64,000 bases of DNA from Lysobacter enzymogenes (GCF_023617245.1 NZ_CP067396.1:4858501-4922500), one strand, 5' to 3'. Positions 45,971 to 54,494 are shown, counted from the first letter of the stretch. Numbers and translations: made by a program. The notes: a model not told the origin generated them from the sequence alone.

Positions 45971-46990
45971 ATGAACGCAGTCATGAACGCCACCATGCCC
46001 GCCAGCGTCGCCCCGAATCATTCGCTGCCCCAGCTCGACTCGCTGCAGAGCAACCGCGCCCGCATCCTGGCCCGCGCCCTGCATCCCGAGGCGCCGTACG
46101 CGCACCTGCAGACCGCCGGCAAGACCTTGTCGGAACTGGCCGAAAGCGCGCTCAAGGGCGACCGCGACGCGCACCACGAATACCAGAAGCTGCTGTACAT
46201 CCTCTCGCTCAGCGACGACACCGGCACCGCGCTGACCCGGCGCTGGCTGTCCAACGAGGGCTACCGCGTCGAGGAGCGCCACATCCCCGCGGCCGACGTG
46301 CCGCACGCGCTGTCGGAAGCCGAGTTCCTCGCCCGCATCGAGCGGGAAGTCGCGGCGCGCTCGCGCGAGAAGCACCCGATGTCGGAATACATCTTCGAAG
46401 GCCGCGCCAGCCGCGCGCAGCTGCAGGTGTTCCTGCGCCGGCAGTGGTTCCGCACCTTCCGCCTGTACCGCGACGCCGCCGACTTGCTGGTCAACCTGGT
46501 CGACGTCGACGAAGCCGCCGCGCTGGGCCGCTATCTCTACGGCGAACTCGGCGAAGAGAGCGAACAAGGCTCGCACCCGCGCCTGCTCGCCAAGCTGCTG
46601 CGCGCGATCGGCCTGGACGCCGATTTCCAGGCGGTCAGCACCCTGCCGGAAGAGATCGCCTACCTCAACAACCGCGTGCGCAGCTTCCGCAACCCGGACG
46701 TGGGCTGGGGCCTGGCGGTGTTCTACATCACCGAGATCGTCGTGCCGGGCAACCACGAGAAGCTGTACAAGGCGCTGCTCAAGGCCGGCCTCAGCGAAGA
46801 CGAGGCCGAGTACTACCGCATCCACGTCAGCCTGGTGCCGCCGCGGGCCAAGCGCGAGTGGTCTCTGATCGCCAAGCGGCTGCCCGACCACGCCTTCCAG
46901 AAGTCGTTCCTGACCTCGCTGGCACAGCACTTCCGGGTCGAGCGCGCGTACTACGACGCGGTCTGGGACGAGATGCGCGCCGTGCAGTAA
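45971..46990 (+). CDS. flcD: HDO-family iron enzyme, FlcD-like
   Basis: This 339-residue second HDO enzyme starts 9 bases after the first and is clearly its paralogue (HPMSEYIFEGRASRAQLQVF versus HPMSQYLFQGQPSERDVRFF). It keeps YGELGEESEQGSHPRLL and TEIVVPGNHEKLY (Glu-x6-His). Where the first enzyme has HGTQDEID, this one has HVSLVPPR in an ungapped alignment, so the Asp-type ligands of the last helix are missing. This suggests a different metal site or chemistry. In fluopsin C biosynthesis the two iron enzymes perform distinct steps, which fits. The exact step is not assignable from sequence. Confidence 0.78.
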   Translation: MNAVMNATMPASVAPNHSLPQLDSLQSNRARILARALHPEAPYAHLQTAGKTLSELAESALKGDRDAHHEYQKLLYILSLSDDTGTALTRRWLSNEGYRVEERHIPAADVPHALSEAEFLARIEREVAARSREKHPMSEYIFEGRASRAQLQVFLRRQWFRTFRLYRDAADLLVNLVDVDEAAALGRYLYGELGEESEQGSHPRLLAKLLRAIGLDADFQAVSTLPEEIAYLNNRVRSFRNPDVGWGLAVFYITEIVVPGNHEKLYKALLKAGLSEDEAEYYRIHVSLVPPRAKREWSLIAKRLPDHAFQKSFLTSLAQHFRVERAYYDAVWDEMRAVQ

Positions 46991-47057
46991 GCCCGCCGCC
47001 ACCCGCCAGCCTCTCACGAGCCAGCCCCTTACAAGCCAGCCAGCCGAGCCCGCCGCC

Positions 47058-48440
47058 ATGCCCAGCCACGTCACCGAATCGCGCCTCTACGGCGGCGTCT
47101 ACTCCGCGCCGGAGTTCGCCGCGGTGTTCTGCGACCGCAACCAGCTGCGCCAGTGGCTGGAAGTCGAGCGCGCGCTGGCGCTGACCCAGGCCGAGATGGG
47201 GCTGATCCCGGCGCAGGCGGCGCGGGAAATCGACCGCGCCGCCTGCGCCGAACAGTTCGACCTGGTCGCGCTGGGCCAGGAAAACCGCCGCACCGGCCAC
47301 ATCCTGGTGCCGACCATCCGCGCCCTGGCCGAACGCTGCGGCGGCGGCTGGGGCGAGTACGTGCATTACGGCGTGACCACCCAGGACATCCTCGACACCG
47401 GCCTGATGCTGCAGATCAAGCAGGCCTGGGCGCTGACCCTGGCGCGGCTGCGTTCGATCCGCGAACACCTGCTGGCGCTGGCGCGCGCGCACCGCAGCAC
47501 GCCGATGGTCGCGCGCACCCACGGCCAGCAGGCGCTGCCGACCACGTTCGGCTACAAGGTCGCGGTGTGGATCGACGAGATCGACCGCCACCTGCAGCGC
47601 TTCGACGAAACGCACGAACGGGTCATGGTCGGCAACCTCACCGGCGCGGTCGGCACAATGGCCGCGTTCGGCGCGCACGGCTTCGAACTGCAACGGCGCA
47701 CCCTGGCCCGGCTCGGCCTGGGCGCGCCGCGCACCAGCTGGCACTGCGCGCGCGACCGCATCCTCGACGTCGCCGGGCTGCTGGTGCAGGTCGCGGTCAC
47801 GATCGGGCGCATCGCCAACGAGGTCTACCACCTGCAGCGCACCGAGATCGACGAAGTCCGCGAGGGCGCGCCGGCCGGCAAGATCGGCAGCAGCACCATG
47901 CCGCACAAGCAGAACCCCTCGACCATCGACCTGATCAGCGCGCTGTCGCGGATGATCCGCGCGCAGATGCTGGCGCTCACCGACGCCGCGTTCCACCAGC
48001 ACGAACGCGACGGCACCGCGTGGCGGATCGAATGGGCGGCGCTGCCGGAAATCTTCGTCTACGCCGGCGCGCTGCTGGCGCGCATGGACGAAGTGCTCGC
48101 GGCCGGCCTGGAGATCCGGGTCGAACGCATGCGCAGCAACCTCGACCTGCTCGGCGGCCGGCTGCTGTCGGAGCGGGTGATGCTGGCGCTGGGCGAGCGG
48201 GTCGGCAAGCAGACCGCGCACGAACTGGTCCACGAAGCCTCCATGCACGCGCGCCACGGCGACCTGCCGTTCCGCGATGCGCTGCTCGGCGACGCGCGCA
48301 TCCGCGGCGCGTTCGCCGCGCAGGCGCTGGAGGACCTGCTCGATCCGGTGACCTACGTAGGACTGGCCGCCGACATGGTCGACCTGGTCGCCGGCGACGG
48401 CGCGCACGACACATCGGGCGCAACCGCGTCCGGGCACTGA
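47058..48440 (+). CDS. flcC: Fumarase/aspartase-superfamily lyase, FlcC-like
   Basis: This 460-residue protein has all three signature regions of the adenylosuccinate/argininosuccinate lyase superfamily: HYGVTTQDILDTG, VARTHGQQALPTTFG (catalytic His region) and GKIGSSTMPHKQNP (flexible signature loop). Members add or remove groups across fumarate. On its own it would be annotated purB-like, but its place behind two HDO genes and before a second lyase and a methyltransferase points to the fluopsin C pathway. There, as I recall, lyases install and remove a fumarate-derived handle on cysteine. C versus B is by order only. Confidence 0.75.
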   Translation: MPSHVTESRLYGGVYSAPEFAAVFCDRNQLRQWLEVERALALTQAEMGLIPAQAAREIDRAACAEQFDLVALGQENRRTGHILVPTIRALAERCGGGWGEYVHYGVTTQDILDTGLMLQIKQAWALTLARLRSIREHLLALARAHRSTPMVARTHGQQALPTTFGYKVAVWIDEIDRHLQRFDETHERVMVGNLTGAVGTMAAFGAHGFELQRRTLARLGLGAPRTSWHCARDRILDVAGLLVQVAVTIGRIANEVYHLQRTEIDEVREGAPAGKIGSSTMPHKQNPSTIDLISALSRMIRAQMLALTDAAFHQHERDGTAWRIEWAALPEIFVYAGALLARMDEVLAAGLEIRVERMRSNLDLLGGRLLSERVMLALGERVGKQTAHELVHEASMHARHGDLPFRDALLGDARIRGAFAAQALEDLLDPVTYVGLAADMVDLVAGDGAHDTSGATASGH

Positions 48441-48497
48441 ACGCAACATCGCAACCGCAAGCGTTTCCACCCCGCCACCGAGAACGGAAGGAATGCG

Positions 48498-49961
48498 ATG
48501 GAACCCCAGACCCTGGTCCAAATCCCGCTGCCGCCGCCCGCGGCGTTCACCGCCTCGGCCCATTGCGCCGACGGCCACACCCACGCGCTCGCCGATTGCC
48601 GGCACGAGCACAGCCACGTACTCGATTCCAAGACCCACGGCGGCGGCTACGCCCACGCCGCCACCCGCGCGATCTTCTGCAGCCGTTGCCGCCTGCAGCG
48701 CTGGCTCGACGTGGAAGCCGCGCTGGCCATGGCCCAGGCCGACGTCGGCATGATCCCGCGCGCGGCCGCGCTGGAAATCCAGCGCCGCGCGGTGCTGCCG
48801 GCGATGGACCTGGAACGCATCGCCGAAGGCGTGGCCCGCACCGGCCACTCGCTGATGCCTTTGCTGCACGCGCTGCAGGACGCCTGCAGCCCCGACGCGC
48901 GCGAGTTCGTCCACTACGGCGCCACCACCCAGGACATCCAGGACACCGCGCAATCGCTGGAACTGCGCGACGTGCTCGACACGCTCGACGAAGCGCTCGA
49001 CGGCCTGCTGCTGCGGCTGTCGGCGCTGGCCGACCGCCACCGCAACTCGGTGATGGTCGCGCGCACCCATTCGATCCCGGCGCTGCCGACCACCTTCGGG
49101 CTCAAGGTCGCCGGCTGGATCGACGAACTGCTGCGCCACCGCGACCGCCTGCGCCAGGCGCGCCAGCGGGTGCTGGTGGTGCAGCTGTTCGGCGGCGTCG
49201 GCACCATGGCCGCGTTCGGGCCCAAGGCGATGCCGCTGCTGGAAGCGTTCGCGCGCCGGCTCGGCCTGGACGTGCCGCTGGCCGGCTGGCACGTGGCGCG
49301 CGACCGCGTCGCCGAATTCGTCAGCACCCTGGCGATGATGACCGCGACCCTGGCGCGCGCGGCCGACGAGATCCGCACCCTCAACCGCTGGGAGATCGGC
49401 GAGGTCGAGGTCGGCTGGAACGAGCACCAGATCGGCAGCAGCACCATGCCGCACAAGCGCAATCCCGAGGGCTGCGAGCAGGTGGTGGTGATGGCGCGGC
49501 TGGCCAAGGCCCAGGTCGCGCTGGCGCTGGACGCGATGATCCTGGAACACGAGCGCGACTACCGCGGCACCCGCCTGGAATGGTGCGCGGTCGCCGACGT
49601 CTCGCACTACGCGCTGATGGCGACCAGCCTGCTCACCGACACCGTCGCCGGCCTCACCGTCAACGCCGCGGCGATGGAGCGCAACGCGCGCGCCTTCAGC
49701 GACTCGATCTGCATGGAAGCGTTCGTGTTCGAGATGGCCGGCAAGCTCGGCAAGAGCAGCGCCTACGAAATCATCTTCGAGCTGACCCAGGCCTGCCAGC
49801 GCGACCGCGTGCCGATCCGCGAGGCGGTCGAGGCCGATCCGCGCGTGCTCGCCGCGGTCGGCGAAGGCCGGCTGGCGCGGCTGTTCGAACCGCAGGCGCA
49901 CCTGGGCATGGCCGCGGCCATCGTCGACGGCGTGCTCGCCGAAGTCGGCCACCGCCGCTGA
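48498..49961 (+). CDS. flcB: Fumarase/aspartase-superfamily lyase with His/Cys-rich N-terminus, FlcB-like
   Basis: This 487-residue second lyase is paralogous to the previous gene: HYGATTQDIQDTAQ, VARTHSIPALPTTFG, HQIGSSTMPHKRNP. It differs in carrying an N-terminal extension rich in potential metal ligands: His22, Cys23, His27, His29, Cys34, His36, His38, His40, His47 and His53, followed by CSRC (61-64) at the start of the normal fold. The start is secure because GGAAGG lies 7 bases upstream and no later ATG precedes the fold. A metal-binding tail on a copper-pathway enzyme is unusual. The assigned pathway role is by analogy to flcB. Confidence 0.75.
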   Translation: MEPQTLVQIPLPPPAAFTASAHCADGHTHALADCRHEHSHVLDSKTHGGGYAHAATRAIFCSRCRLQRWLDVEAALAMAQADVGMIPRAAALEIQRRAVLPAMDLERIAEGVARTGHSLMPLLHALQDACSPDAREFVHYGATTQDIQDTAQSLELRDVLDTLDEALDGLLLRLSALADRHRNSVMVARTHSIPALPTTFGLKVAGWIDELLRHRDRLRQARQRVLVVQLFGGVGTMAAFGPKAMPLLEAFARRLGLDVPLAGWHVARDRVAEFVSTLAMMTATLARAADEIRTLNRWEIGEVEVGWNEHQIGSSTMPHKRNPEGCEQVVVMARLAKAQVALALDAMILEHERDYRGTRLEWCAVADVSHYALMATSLLTDTVAGLTVNAAAMERNARAFSDSICMEAFVFEMAGKLGKSSAYEIIFELTQACQRDRVPIREAVEADPRVLAAVGEGRLARLFEPQAHLGMAAAIVDGVLAEVGHRR

Positions 49962-50018
49962 GCGCGCCGGCGCCTTCCGTTTCATTCAAGCGATCCCATC
50001 TTCGAGAGGACCACGGCA

Positions 50019-51092
50019 ATGGCTGACGGCAACGCGATCGACACCGACAAGGTCGAGAAATTCTCGGCCCGGATCATGGAGGACTACGGCAACACCCTGC
50101 GCGGGGCGATGCTCTACATCGGCGACAAGGTCGGCCTGTTCAAGGCGCTGTGGCGCCTGGGCGCGGTGACCCAGGAGGAACTGGCGCGCGACACCGGCCT
50201 CAACGCGCGCTACCTGCGCGAGTGGCTCGGCAGCATGGTCACCGGCGGCTACCTCGACTACGAGCCGCAGACGCGGCGCTACCGCCTGCCCGACGAGTTC
50301 GCGCCGGTGCTGGCCGACGAGGACTCGCCCTACTTCGCCGGCGGCATCCTGCAGCTCAGCGTGCCGTTCGTGAGCATGGCCCCGCGCATCGCCGAGGCCT
50401 TCCGCAACGGCGGCGGCGCGCCGGAGGAGGCCTACCCGCTGGAGACCTGGCAAGGCATGGAGCGCATGACCATGCCCTGGTACAAGCACCATCTGGTGCA
50501 GCGCTGGATTCCCTCGCTCGACGGGGTCGAGGACAAGCTGCGCGCCGGCGGCACGGTCATGGACTTCGGCTGCGGCAGCGGCCTGGCCGCGATCACCATG
50601 GCCCTGGCCTATCCCAAGTCGCGCGTGGTCGGCTGCGACTTCCACCTGCCTTCGATCGAACGCGCGCGCGCGAATGCCGTAGCGGCCGGCGTCGCCGACC
50701 GGGTCAGTTTCGAAGTCGCCGATTCCGACGTCCTGGTCGGGCAGACGTTCGACTTCGTGACCACCTTCGTGGTCATCCACGACGCCGCCGACCCGCAGCA
50801 GATGCTGCGCGACCTGCGCGCGGCGACCGCCGACGACGGCACCTACCTGATGGTCGAGCTCAACCTGTCGGAGGAACTGCACGAGAACATGAACCTGTTC
50901 GGCCGGGTCATGTATCCGCAGAGCACGCTGTACTGCATGACCTGCTCGCTGTCGCACGACGGCGCCGGGCTGGGCGCGTTCATGGGCGAGAAGCGCGCCC
51001 GCGCCATGGCCAGCGAGGCCGGATTCGGCCGTTTCCGCAAAGTGCCGTCGGAGCGGCCGCCGCTGCCGGCGTTGTTCGAACTGCGGCCCTGA
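50019..51092 (+). CDS. flcA: SAM-dependent methyltransferase, FlcA-like
   Basis: This 357-residue protein has an N-terminal winged-helix/dimerisation region (GLFKALWRLGAVTQEELARD, YLREWLGSMVTGGYLDY) and a class I methyltransferase domain: motif I VMDFGCGSGLAA, the acidic end of beta 2 in VVGCDFHLPS, and DFVTTFVVIHDAADPQQMLR. It is the only methyltransferase in the cluster, as required for the N-methyl group of fluopsin C. AGAGG lies about 10 bases before the ATG. A GC palindrome (51101-51120) follows the stop, marking the probable operon end. Confidence 0.78.
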   Translation: MADGNAIDTDKVEKFSARIMEDYGNTLRGAMLYIGDKVGLFKALWRLGAVTQEELARDTGLNARYLREWLGSMVTGGYLDYEPQTRRYRLPDEFAPVLADEDSPYFAGGILQLSVPFVSMAPRIAEAFRNGGGAPEEAYPLETWQGMERMTMPWYKHHLVQRWIPSLDGVEDKLRAGGTVMDFGCGSGLAAITMALAYPKSRVVGCDFHLPSIERARANAVAAGVADRVSFEVADSDVLVGQTFDFVTTFVVIHDAADPQQMLRDLRAATADDGTYLMVELNLSEELHENMNLFGRVMYPQSTLYCMTCSLSHDGAGLGAFMGEKRARAMASEAGFGRFRKVPSERPPLPALFELRP

Positions 51093-51475
51093 GCCGGGCG
51101 GGGACGGGCGCGCCCGTCCCGAGCCTGTAAGGTCTGCGCCGGGCTCGCCCCGAGCCTGCCCGGCCGCGACGCCGCGGGCCACGGCCGGTCCCGGCACGCG
51201 CCTTCGCGTTACAGGACCGCCGCGCGGCCGGCCTCGCCACGCCGGCTGCGCGGTGGTCCGCCCCTACGCCAACCGCGGCGCGGGGGCGGATCGGATGCGG
51301 GCCGTCTCCCGCAACCCGCTCGCGACGAGCCGCATCGTCGCTGAATACGGCAGGCAGACAGGTCCTGCCCTGCGCCGCGCGCCACGCCGCGCCGGATATC
51401 CGCTTCTGCAACCGCGGCGCAACCGGCCGCGCGTCCGCCTTGACCACCCCCGCCCGCTCCTGCCATCGTGCCGGG
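51093..51475. other. Gap between flcA and TIGR02449; terminator-like palindrome
   Basis: A perfect 20-bp palindrome, GGGACGGGCGCGCCCGTCCC, at 51101-51120 lies 8 bases after flcA and could end the operon, though without a T-tract. The rest is GC-rich and holds no gene I can support. It must contain the promoter of the TIGR02449-zapA genes. Confidence 0.55.
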
Positions 51476-51697
51476 ATGGATCGCGCCGAACTGATCGCCG
51501 AACTGCAAGCCGTGCTCGCCCGGGTCGATGAACTCGGCGACCGCGTGCGCCGGCTCAGCGACGAGAACCGCAGCCTGCGCCAGCAGCAGGAGCAACTGGT
51601 CGGCGAACGTTCGGCCCTGCTGGCCAAGAACGAACAGGCGCGCACCCGCGTCGAAGCCATGATCGCCCGGCTCAAGTCGCTGGAGCAGCACACCTGA
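51476..51697 (+). CDS. TIGR02449 family coiled-coil protein
   Basis: This 73-residue protein is almost entirely coiled coil (LIAELQAVLARVDELGDRVR; LSDENRSLRQQQEQLVGERS) and is ZapB-like in size and character. It is regularly encoded immediately upstream of zapA in Pseudomonas and Xanthomonas, as here, and is presumed to act in division-ring organisation. The start ATG lies close to a CGGG-type weak binding site. Normally its upstream neighbour is the divergent UPF0149 gene. Confidence 0.85.
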   Translation: MDRAELIAELQAVLARVDELGDRVRRLSDENRSLRQQQEQLVGERSALLAKNEQARTRVEAMIARLKSLEQHT

Positions 51698-51750
51698 GCA
51701 CGTCCCCGCCGCACACGCAGTCCCCCGAACTCGCCCATGAGCCTGCCCGC

Positions 51751-52056
51751 ATGAGTACGACGAGCGAAGCCGTCAGCATCCGCCTGCTCGACCGCGAGTA
51801 CACGGTCGGCTGCGAGCCCAACGAACGCGAAGACCTGCTCGCCGCCGCGCGCATGCTCGACGGCAAGATGCGCGAGATCCGCGGCGGCAACCGCATGGCC
51901 GCGCTCGACCGCGTCGCGGTGCTGGCCGCGCTCAACTTCGCCCACGAACTGCAGCAGCTGCGCGGCGAAAGCGGCGGCCGCGAACGCGAGCTGGCGCGCA
52001 CCCTCGACGACCTGCACCGCAAGCTCGACAGCCTGTTCGACGCGGCCTCGCGCTGA
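51751..52056 (+). CDS. zapA: Cell division protein ZapA
   Basis: The 101-residue protein bundles FtsZ protofilaments at mid-cell. The N-terminal globular domain (VSIRLLDREYTVGCEPNERE, DLLAAARMLDGKMREIR) and C-terminal coiled coil (ALNFAHELQQLRGE...LARTLDDLHRKLDSLF) match the family. It is followed by 6S RNA and fau, the order conserved across gammaproteobacteria. Confidence 0.94.
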   Translation: MSTTSEAVSIRLLDREYTVGCEPNEREDLLAAARMLDGKMREIRGGNRMAALDRVAVLAALNFAHELQQLRGESGGRERELARTLDDLHRKLDSLFDAASR

Positions 52057-52288
52057 AGCGGTCCGCCGCCGCATCGTCTCGGCAACGCGACGGCGACGAC
52101 GCCCGGCCGATCGCGCGCCGCGAACCGGTACGACGCGCACATCGCGACATCGTTCTCGTTAACGGAAACCGCGCGCGCACGCTGCGACGCGGCGCGACGC
52201 GCGTCACGCCGCGCCCCGTTCATGCCGCGCGACGACGAACGCATGAACCATCGCCGACGAGCGGATTCGCCTGCCGGCATGCGCGCGC

Positions 52289-52294
52289 TATACT
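52289..52294 (+). promoter_or_regulatory. 6S RNA promoter -10
   Basis: TATACT lies 7-8 bases before the inferred 5' end of the RNA; the -35 about 17 bases upstream is weak (ATTCGC region). Confidence 0.6.
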
Positions 52295-52300
52295 GCGCGC

Positions 52301-52490
52301 ACGTCCTCTGCTGTGCGCGACGGCGTGCGCAAACATTCGCCTTGTCCCTTAATGACGACACCGGGGACGCGCCGGAAGCCTGGAGTGCAGGTCCGCCTCG
52401 CAGCGGGAAGCCCGAAGGCGTCCAAGCGTTCCCACTTGAACCCCGGGTTCAAGGTCGTTTCGCAAGCATCGCCATTGGCGGAGGACTACT
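52301..52490 (+). ncRNA. ssrS: 6S RNA
   Basis: 6S RNA mimics an open promoter and sequesters sigma-70 RNA polymerase in stationary phase. The closing stem is GTCCTC (52303-52308) with GAGGAC (52481-52486). The conserved 3' half ACTTGAACCCCGGGTTCAAGG corresponds to the E. coli CTTGAACC...GGTTCAAGG hairpin. The length (about 190 nt) and position between zapA and fau agree with the family. Ends are approximate. Confidence 0.88.
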
Positions 52491-52496
52491 TTTCCC

Positions 52497-52540
52497 GGAA
52501 CGGGCGCGACGTCACCCCAGGTGATTTCGCGCCCGTTTCC
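52497..52540 (+). terminator. Hairpin after 6S RNA
   Basis: Stem GGAACGGGCGCGA pairs with TCGCGCCCGTTTCC, with an inner GTCACC/GGTGAT stem. It separates 6S RNA from fau; the two may still be co-transcribed, as in E. coli. Confidence 0.7.
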
Positions 52541-52596
52541 TTATGTACGCGGGCCCGCCCTCGCCCCGCACCCACCATGCCGAGCCCCCCGACCGC

Positions 52597-53190
52597 ATGA
52601 CGGACGACCGCACCACCCTGCGCCGCGAACTGCGCGCGCGCCGCCGCAACCTGCCCGCCGCCGCCCGCATCGGCGGCGCCGAGGCGCTCGCCGCGCAACT
52701 GCTCGCGCTGCCGTTCGCGCCGCCGTCGGGCTACGTCGCCGGCTACTGGGCCATGGACGGCGAAATCGCCCTGCACGCCTGGCAGCTGCGCCTGCCGCGC
52801 GATTGCGTCTACTGCCTGCCGGTGCTGCACGCCGACCAGCGCCTGCGTTTCGCGCCGTGGCGCCCGGGCGACGCCTTGGTCGCCAACCGGTTCGGCATCC
52901 CCGAGCCGGCGCTGGCGCCCGAATCGCTGCTCGAACCCGAGCAGATGAGCCTGATCGTGCTGCCGCTGGTCGGATTCGACGGCCGCGGCCACCGGCTCGG
53001 CATGGGCGGCGGCTGGTACGATCGCAGCCTCGCCTTCCGCCAACGCCGCCCCGCCCCGCCCTGGCTGGTCGGCGCCGGCTTCGAACTGCAGCGCGTCGAG
53101 CGCCTCGACGCCGCCGACTGGGATGTCGCGCTGGACGCCGTGTGCACCGAAGCCGGCACCGTGGACTGCCGCTCCGCGCTGTACGTCTGA
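52597..53190 (+). CDS. fau: 5-formyltetrahydrofolate cyclo-ligase
   Basis: The enzyme converts 5-formyl-THF to 5,10-methenyl-THF with ATP. The 197 residues contain LRRELRARRRNLP at the N-terminus (the Arg/Lys ATP-binding part), YCLPVLHADQRLRFAPW, RFGIPEP and GFDGRGHRLGMGGGWYDRSL (the signature motif). It lies downstream of 6S RNA, as in E. coli (ygfA), where the pair is linked to persistence. The ATG at 52597 is chosen because the upstream in-frame extension overlaps the 6S terminator. Confidence 0.93.
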   Translation: MTDDRTTLRRELRARRRNLPAAARIGGAEALAAQLLALPFAPPSGYVAGYWAMDGEIALHAWQLRLPRDCVYCLPVLHADQRLRFAPWRPGDALVANRFGIPEPALAPESLLEPEQMSLIVLPLVGFDGRGHRLGMGGGWYDRSLAFRQRRPAPPWLVGAGFELQRVERLDAADWDVALDAVCTEAGTVDCRSALYV

Positions 53191-53245
53191 TATCCCCCAA
53201 CCGCGATGCGACTGCCCCCGCATCCGAACCTTGCGAGCCCCCCGC

Positions 53246-53716
53246 ATGACCGCACGACGCCGCTACTGGCTGATGAAGTCCGAACCGGACACCTTCTCCA
53301 TCGACGATCTTGAACGCGTACGCACCGAGCCATGGAACGGCGTGCGCAACTACCAGGCCCGCAACTACATGCGCGACGGCATGAAGGTGGGCGACGGCGT
53401 TCTGTTCTATCACTCCAACACCGCGGTGCCCGGCATCGTCGGCATCGCCACCATCGCCGCCGAGGCGTATCCGGATCCGACCCAGTTCGATCCCAAGTCC
53501 GACTACCACGATCCCAAGAGCACCCGCGAGGACCCGCGCTGGCTGTTGGTGGACGTGGCGTTCGAACGCAAGCTCTCGCGCACCATCGCGCTCGACGAGA
53601 TCAAGGCCCGCGCCGACGAACTCGGCGAGGATTTCGCCCTGACCCGCCGCGGCAACCGACTCTCGGTGCTGCCGGTGTCGGCGGCGCAATGGAAGCTGTT
53701 GCTGGCGATGGAGTGA
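53246..53716 (+). CDS. EVE domain protein
   Basis: This 156-residue protein consists of a single EVE domain, a PUA-like fold that reads modified bases in RNA or DNA. Typical sequence elements are YWLMKSEPDTFSIDDLERV, WNGVRNYQARNYMRDGMKVG, VLFYHSNTAVPGIVGIATI and a closing LTRRGNRLSVLPVSAAQWKL. It follows fau, an order also seen in Pseudomonas. An internal ATG (MKSEPDTF) would remove nine residues and is the start used in many homologues. Confidence 0.93.
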   Translation: MTARRRYWLMKSEPDTFSIDDLERVRTEPWNGVRNYQARNYMRDGMKVGDGVLFYHSNTAVPGIVGIATIAAEAYPDPTQFDPKSDYHDPKSTREDPRWLLVDVAFERKLSRTIALDEIKARADELGEDFALTRRGNRLSVLPVSAAQWKLLLAME

Positions 53717-53831
53717 TGTCGCCGGGAGCGGGGCATCGGCAACGGAGATTCGCGACAGCGGCTCCCGCGTTTCCCGATGCCCTGCTGCCCATTCCCTGTT
53801 CCCGTACCCAACCACCACACCCTGGACGAAC

Positions 53832-54494
53832 ATGAGCGAAACCAAGCGCCTGGCAGCCGAAAAAGCCATCGACTACATCGAAGACGGCATGATCGTCGGC
53901 GTCGGCACCGGCTCCACCGTCGCCTATTTCATCCAGGCCCTGGGCCGGATCAAGGAGCGCATCAAGGGCGCGGTGTCCAGCTCGGAACAGAGCACGGCGC
54001 TGCTGCGCGAACTCGGCATCGAGGTGCTCGACCTCAACAGCGCCGGCCAGTTGTCGCTGTACGTCGACGGCGCCGACGAGTGCGATCCGAACAAGTGCCT
54101 GATCAAGGGCGGCGGCGCCGCGCTGACCCGCGAGAAAATCATCGCCGAGGCCAGCGCCAAGTTCGTCTGCATCGTCGACCCGTCCAAGCAGGTCAAGGTG
54201 CTCGGCAAGTTCCCGCTGCCGGTGGAAGTGATCCCGATGGCGCGCAGCCTGGTCGCGCGCCAGATCGTGGCGATCACCGGCGGCCAGCCGGTGTGGCGCC
54301 AGGATGCGGCCGGCAACGGCGTGGTCACCGACAACGGCAACGTCATCCTCGACATCCACAACCTGGCCATCACCGAGCCGGTCAAGCTGGAAAACGCGCT
54401 CAACCAGATCCCGGGCGTGGTCGCGGTCGGCCTGTTCGCGCGACGCAAGGCGGACGTCGTCATCGTCGGCGGCGAGCCGCCGGTGGTGCTGTAA
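53832..54494 (+). CDS. rpiA: Ribose-5-phosphate isomerase A
   Basis: The enzyme interconverts ribose-5-phosphate and ribulose-5-phosphate in the pentose phosphate pathway. The 220 residues carry VGVGTGSTVAYFIQAL (substrate loop), SVYVDGADECD-type acid motif (LSLYVDGADECDPN), LIKGGGAALTREKI (catalytic Glu/Lys) and the conserved end VVAVGLFARRKADVVIVGG. The length is typical. A GC stem-loop at 54534-54555 follows. Confidence 0.96.
   Translation: MSETKRLAAEKAIDYIEDGMIVGVGTGSTVAYFIQALGRIKERIKGAVSSSEQSTALLRELGIEVLDLNSAGQLSLYVDGADECDPNKCLIKGGGAALTREKIIAEASAKFVCIVDPSKQVKVLGKFPLPVEVIPMARSLVARQIVAITGGQPVWRQDAAGNGVVTDNGNVILDIHNLAITEPVKLENALNQIPGVVAVGLFARRKADVVIVGGEPPVVL

Noticed and set aside
47058..48440. 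Annotation of the lyases as housekeeping purB (adenylosuccinate lyase)
   Set aside because: Two divergent copies stand side by side between HDO enzymes and a methyltransferase, behind a metal regulator. This context fits the flc pathway rather than purine synthesis.
53724..53831. Possible gene between the EVE and rpiA genes
   Set aside because: The stretch has only GGGCATCGG/CCGATGCCC-type inverted sequence and no start with a ribosome binding site; it looks like another short dispersed repeat.
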